Assembly: GCA_949318235.1 (NCBI GenBank)
Contig: OX439132.1
Location: 42,798,331 to 42,862,330 of the forward strand
Origin: Ecdyonurus torrentis
Lineage: Eukaryota; Arthropoda; Insecta; Ephemeroptera; Heptageniidae
Reading direction: 5' to 3'
DNA: 64,000 bases
The translations under genes were made by a program, and so were the position numbers. This document shows, piece after piece, positions 60,201 through 64,000 of this stretch (the stretch's first letter is position 1; each line of letters opens with the position of its first letter). The notes under the pieces are model-generated. The model made no database searches and was not told the origin of the DNA. It saw nothing but the letters and a program-made list of their open reading frames with translations.

Positions 60201-63200
60201 CTGAAATATTCTATATAGCAACAAGATAATGCTCTCACTGGTATGATTAGTGATCATCAAATCTTAGTGCTACATAGAACATCTCAGAATTTCTAACCAT
60301 AAAAAAAGAAAGAAAAAAAAATGAAGGTTTAAATATAAAAAAAAGTATACCCTAAAATATTCAATATAGCAACAAGATAAAGTTCTCACTGGTATGATTA
60401 GTGATCATCAAATCTTAGTGTTACATTGAACATCTCAGAATTTCTAACAATAAAAAAAGAGAGAAAAAAATGTAGGTTTACTTAAAAAAAAAATTATACC
60501 CTGAGATATTCTATATAGCAACAAGATAATGCTCTCACTGGTATGATTAGTGATCATCAAATCTTAGTGCTACATAGAACATCTCAGAATTTCTAACTAT
60601 AAAAAAAGGAGGAAAAAAAATGAAGGTTTACTTAAAAAAAGTATACCCTGAAATATTCTATATAGCAACAAGATAATGCTCTCACTGGTATGATTAGTGA
60701 TCATCAAATCTTAGTGTTACATAGAACATCTCAGAATTTCTAACCATAAAAAAAGAGAGAAAAAAATGTAGGTTTAAATAAAAAAAATTTATACCCTGAA
60801 ATATTCAATATAGCAACAAGATAAAGTTCTCACTGGTATGATTAGTGATCATCAAATCTTAGTGTTACATAGAACATCTCAGAATTTCTAATCATAAAAA
60901 AAGAAAGAAAAAAAATATAGGTTTAAAAAAAAAATATATACCCTGAAATATTCTATATAGCAACAAGATAATGCTCTCACTGGTATGATTAGTGATCATC
61001 AAATCTTAGTGTTACATAGAACATCTCAGAATTTCTAACCATAAAAAAAGAGAGAAAAAAATGTAGGTTTAAATAAAAAAATTATATACCCTGAAATATT
61101 CAATATAGCAACAAGATTAAGTTCTCACTGGTATGATTAGTGATCATCAAATCTTAGAGTTACATAGAACATCTCAGAATTTCTAACCATAAAAAAAGAA
61201 TGAAAAAAAATGTAGCTTTAAAGAAAAAAATTATACCCTGAAATATTCAATATAGCAACAAGATAAAGTTCTCACTGGTATGATTAGTGATCATCAAATC
61301 TTAGTGTTACATAGAACATCTCAGAATTTCTAACCATAAAAAAAGAAAGAAAAAAAAATGAAGGTTTACTTAAAAAAAAATTATACCCTGAAATATTCTA
61401 TATAGCAACAAGATAATGCTCTCACTGGTATGATTAGTGATCATCAAATCTTAGTGCTACATAGAACATCTCAGAATTTCTAACCATAAAAAAAGAAAGA
61501 AAAAAAAATGAAGGTTTAAATATAAAAAAAAGTATACCCTAAAATATTCAATATAGCAACAAGATAAAGTTCTCACTGGTATGATTAGTGATCATCAAAT
61601 CTTAGTGTTACATTGAACATCTCAGAATTTCTAACAATAAAAAAAGAGAGAAAAAAATGTAGGTTTACTTAAAAAAAAAATTATACCCTGAGATATTCTA
61701 TATAGCAACAAGATAATGCTCTCACTGGTATGATTAGTGATCATCAAATCTTAGTGCTACATAGAACATCTCAGAATTTCTAACTATAAAAAAAGGAGGA
61801 AAAAAAATGAAGGTTTACTTAAAAAAAGTATACCCTGAAATATTCTATATAGCAACAAGATAATGCTCTCACTGGTATGATTAGTGATCATCAAATCTTA
61901 GTGTTACATAGAACATCTCAGAATTTCTAACCATAAAAAAAGAGAGAAAAAAATGTAGGTTTAAATAAAAAAAATTTATACCCTGAAATATTCAATATAG
62001 CAACAAGATAAAGTTCTCACTGGTATGATTAGTGATCATCAAATCTTAGTGTTACATAGAACATCTCAGAATTTCTAATCATAAAAAAAGAAAGAAAAAA
62101 AATATAGGTTTAAAAAAAAAATATATACCCTGAAATATTCTATATAGCAACAAGATAATGCTCTCACTGGTATGATTAGTGATCATCAAATCTTAGTGTT
62201 ACATAGAACATCTCAGAATTTCTAACCATAAAAAAAGAGAGAAAAAAATGTAGGTTTAAATAAAAAAATTATATACCCTGAAATATTCAATATAGCAACA
62301 AGATTAAGTTCTCACTGGTATGATTAGTGATCATCAAATCTTAGAGTTACATAGAACATCTCAGAATTTCTAACCATAAAAAAAGAATGAAAAAAAATGT
62401 AGCTTTAAAGAAAAAAATTATACCCTGAAATATTCAATATAGCAACAAGATAAAGTTCTCACTGGTATGATTAGTGATCATCAAATCTTAGTGTTACATA
62501 GAACATCTCAGAATTTCTAACCATAAAAAAAGAAAGAAAAAAAATGTAGGTTTACTTAAAAAAAAATTATACCCTGAAATATTCTATATAGCAACAAGAT
62601 AATGCTCTCACTGGTATGATTAGTGATCATCAAATCTTAGTGTTACATAGAAAATCTTAGAATTTCTAACCATAAAAAAAGAAAGAAAAAAAATATAGGT
62701 TTACTTAAAAAAAATTATACCCTGAAATATTCTATATAGCAACAAGATAATGCTCTCACTGGTATGATTAGTGATCATCAAATCTTAGTGTTACATAGAA
62801 CATCTCAGAATTTCTAACCATAAAAAAAGAGAGAAATAAAATGTAGGTTTAAATAAAAAAATTTTATACCCTGAAATATTCAATATAGCAACAAGATAAA
62901 GTTCTCACTGGTATGATTAGTGATCATCAAATCTTAGTGTTACATAGAACATCTCAGAATTTCTAACCATAAAAAAAGAAAGAAAAAAAATATAGGTTGA
63001 AAAAAAATATATTATACCCTGAAATATTCTATATAGCAACAAGATAATGCTCTCACTGGTATGATTAGTAATCACCAAATCTTAGTGTTACATTGAACAT
63101 CTCAGAATTTCTAACCATAAAAAAAGAGAGAAAAAAATGTAGGTTTAAATAAAAAAATTATATACCCTGAAATATACAATATAGCAACAAGATTAAGTTC

Positions 63201-64000
63201 TCACTGGTATGATTAGTGATCATCAAATCTTAGTGTTACATAGAACATCTCAGAATTTCTAACCATAAAAAAAGAAAGAAAAAAAATGTAGCTTTAAAAA
63301 AAAAAATTATACCCTGAAATATTCAATATAGCAACAAGATAAAGTTCTCACTGGTATGATTAGTGATCATCAAATCTTAGTGTTACATAGAACATTTCAA
63401 AATTTCTAACCATAAAAAAAAGAGAGAAAAAAATGTAAGTTTAAATAAAAAAAATATACCCTGAAATATTCAATATAGCAACAAGATAAAGTTCTCACTG
63501 GTATGATTAGTGATCATCAAATCTTAGTGTTACATAGAACATCTCAGAATTTCTAACCATAAAAAAAGAAAGGAAAAAATGTAGGTTTACTTAAAAAAAA
63601 ATTATACCCTGAAATATTCTATGTAGCATCAAGATAATGCTCTCACTGGTATGATTAGTGATTATCAAATCTTAGTGCTACATAGAACATCTCAGAATTT
63701 CTAACCATAAAAAAAGAGAGAAAAAAAATGTAGGTTTAAATAATAAAATTTTATACCCTGAAATATTCAATATAGCAACAAGATAAAGTTCTCACTGGTA
63801 TGATTAGTGATCATCAAGTCTTAGTGTTACATAGAACATCTCAGAATTTCTAACCATAAAAAAAGAAAGAAAAAAAATATAGCTTAAAAAAAAAAAATAT
63901 TATACCCTGAAATATTCTATATAGCAACAAGATAATGCTCTCACTGGTATGATTAGTGATGATCAAATCTTAGTGTTACATAGATCATCTCAGAATTTCT
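48283..64000. repeat. satellite array, right block (about 106 monomers of ~148 bp)
   Basis: Same monomer and same orientation as 1-826. The first two or three monomers at the edge are the most diverged. Monomer classes differ in the A-rich half (ATGAAGGTTTACTT, ATATAGGTTTACTT, ATGTAGCTTT, ATATGTAGCTTG, GTAGGTTTAAAT). Higher-order periods are visible: 886 bp (57.5-59.3 kb), 593 bp (50.4-51.0 kb) and 1187 bp (60.3-62.5 kb). The array continues past the window end. Confidence 0.98.

Noticed and set aside
48283..64000. CRISPR-like direct repeats with spacers
   Set aside because: Whole monomers are conserved with no unique spacers, and the context is eukaryotic satellite.
48283..64000. CENP-B box in the satellite monomer
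   Set aside because: No match to the TTCG....A..CGGG core was seen in the monomer.

Overview
This is AT-rich nuclear DNA from a metazoan, most likely an invertebrate; the phylum cannot be fixed from sequence alone. The evidence is short GT-AG introns, a pogo/Tigger element, a hAT element with an 8-bp target duplication, several MITEs, tRNA-derived SINE-like pieces, long GATA microsatellites and about 16.5 kb of simple satellite. I found no intact host protein-coding gene.

Layout. (1) 1-826: end of a tandem satellite with a monomer of about 148 bp. (2) 827-8360: unique-looking AT-rich DNA with three related exon-like blocks, two on the minus strand (2208-2475, 4797-4938) and one on the plus strand (7611-7843). 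GC-rich, pyrimidine-rich segments beside them look like old promoter regions. (3) 8360-26100: tandem array of a unit of about 4.6 kb. Exons occur in the order F, A, B, C, D, GATA repeat, E. There are three nearly whole units and one rearranged mosaic, and a hAT element (22540-23331) and a 646-bp insertion interrupt it. Exons E and A read as parts of a HEAT-repeat protein resembling protein phosphatase 4 regulatory subunit 4 (PPP4R4), but stops and frame breaks are shared by nearly all copies, so these are amplified pseudogene exons. (4) 26184-29215: a complete but non-autonomous pogo/Tigger transposon with perfect 26-bp terminal repeats and a TA duplication. (5) 29218-40195: a large imperfect inverted repeat (arms 29218-31628 and 36725-40195) around a 5.1-kb spacer. 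It carries more exon-like blocks, tRNA-like elements, MITEs and another exon-A relative (33953-34193). (6) 41172-41699: a 20-bp minisatellite. (7) 42060-47500: the pseudogene unit again, inverted (minus strand), in the order D, GATA, E, F, A, B, D, GATA. (8) 47691-47993: a MITE. (9) 48156-48258: an isolated GC-richer exon-like segment. (10) 48283-64000: about 106 satellite monomers in the same orientation as the left block, with nested higher-order repeats.

Overall this is a satellite-embedded island of about 47 kb, made of head-to-tail and inverted copies of a decayed gene. Such ampliconic structure is typical of pericentromeric or sex/B-chromosome heterochromatin. Because decayed copies lie in both orientations, a hairpin-RNA or piRNA-producing locus is the most interesting hypothesis. 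It is an inference and is untested here.
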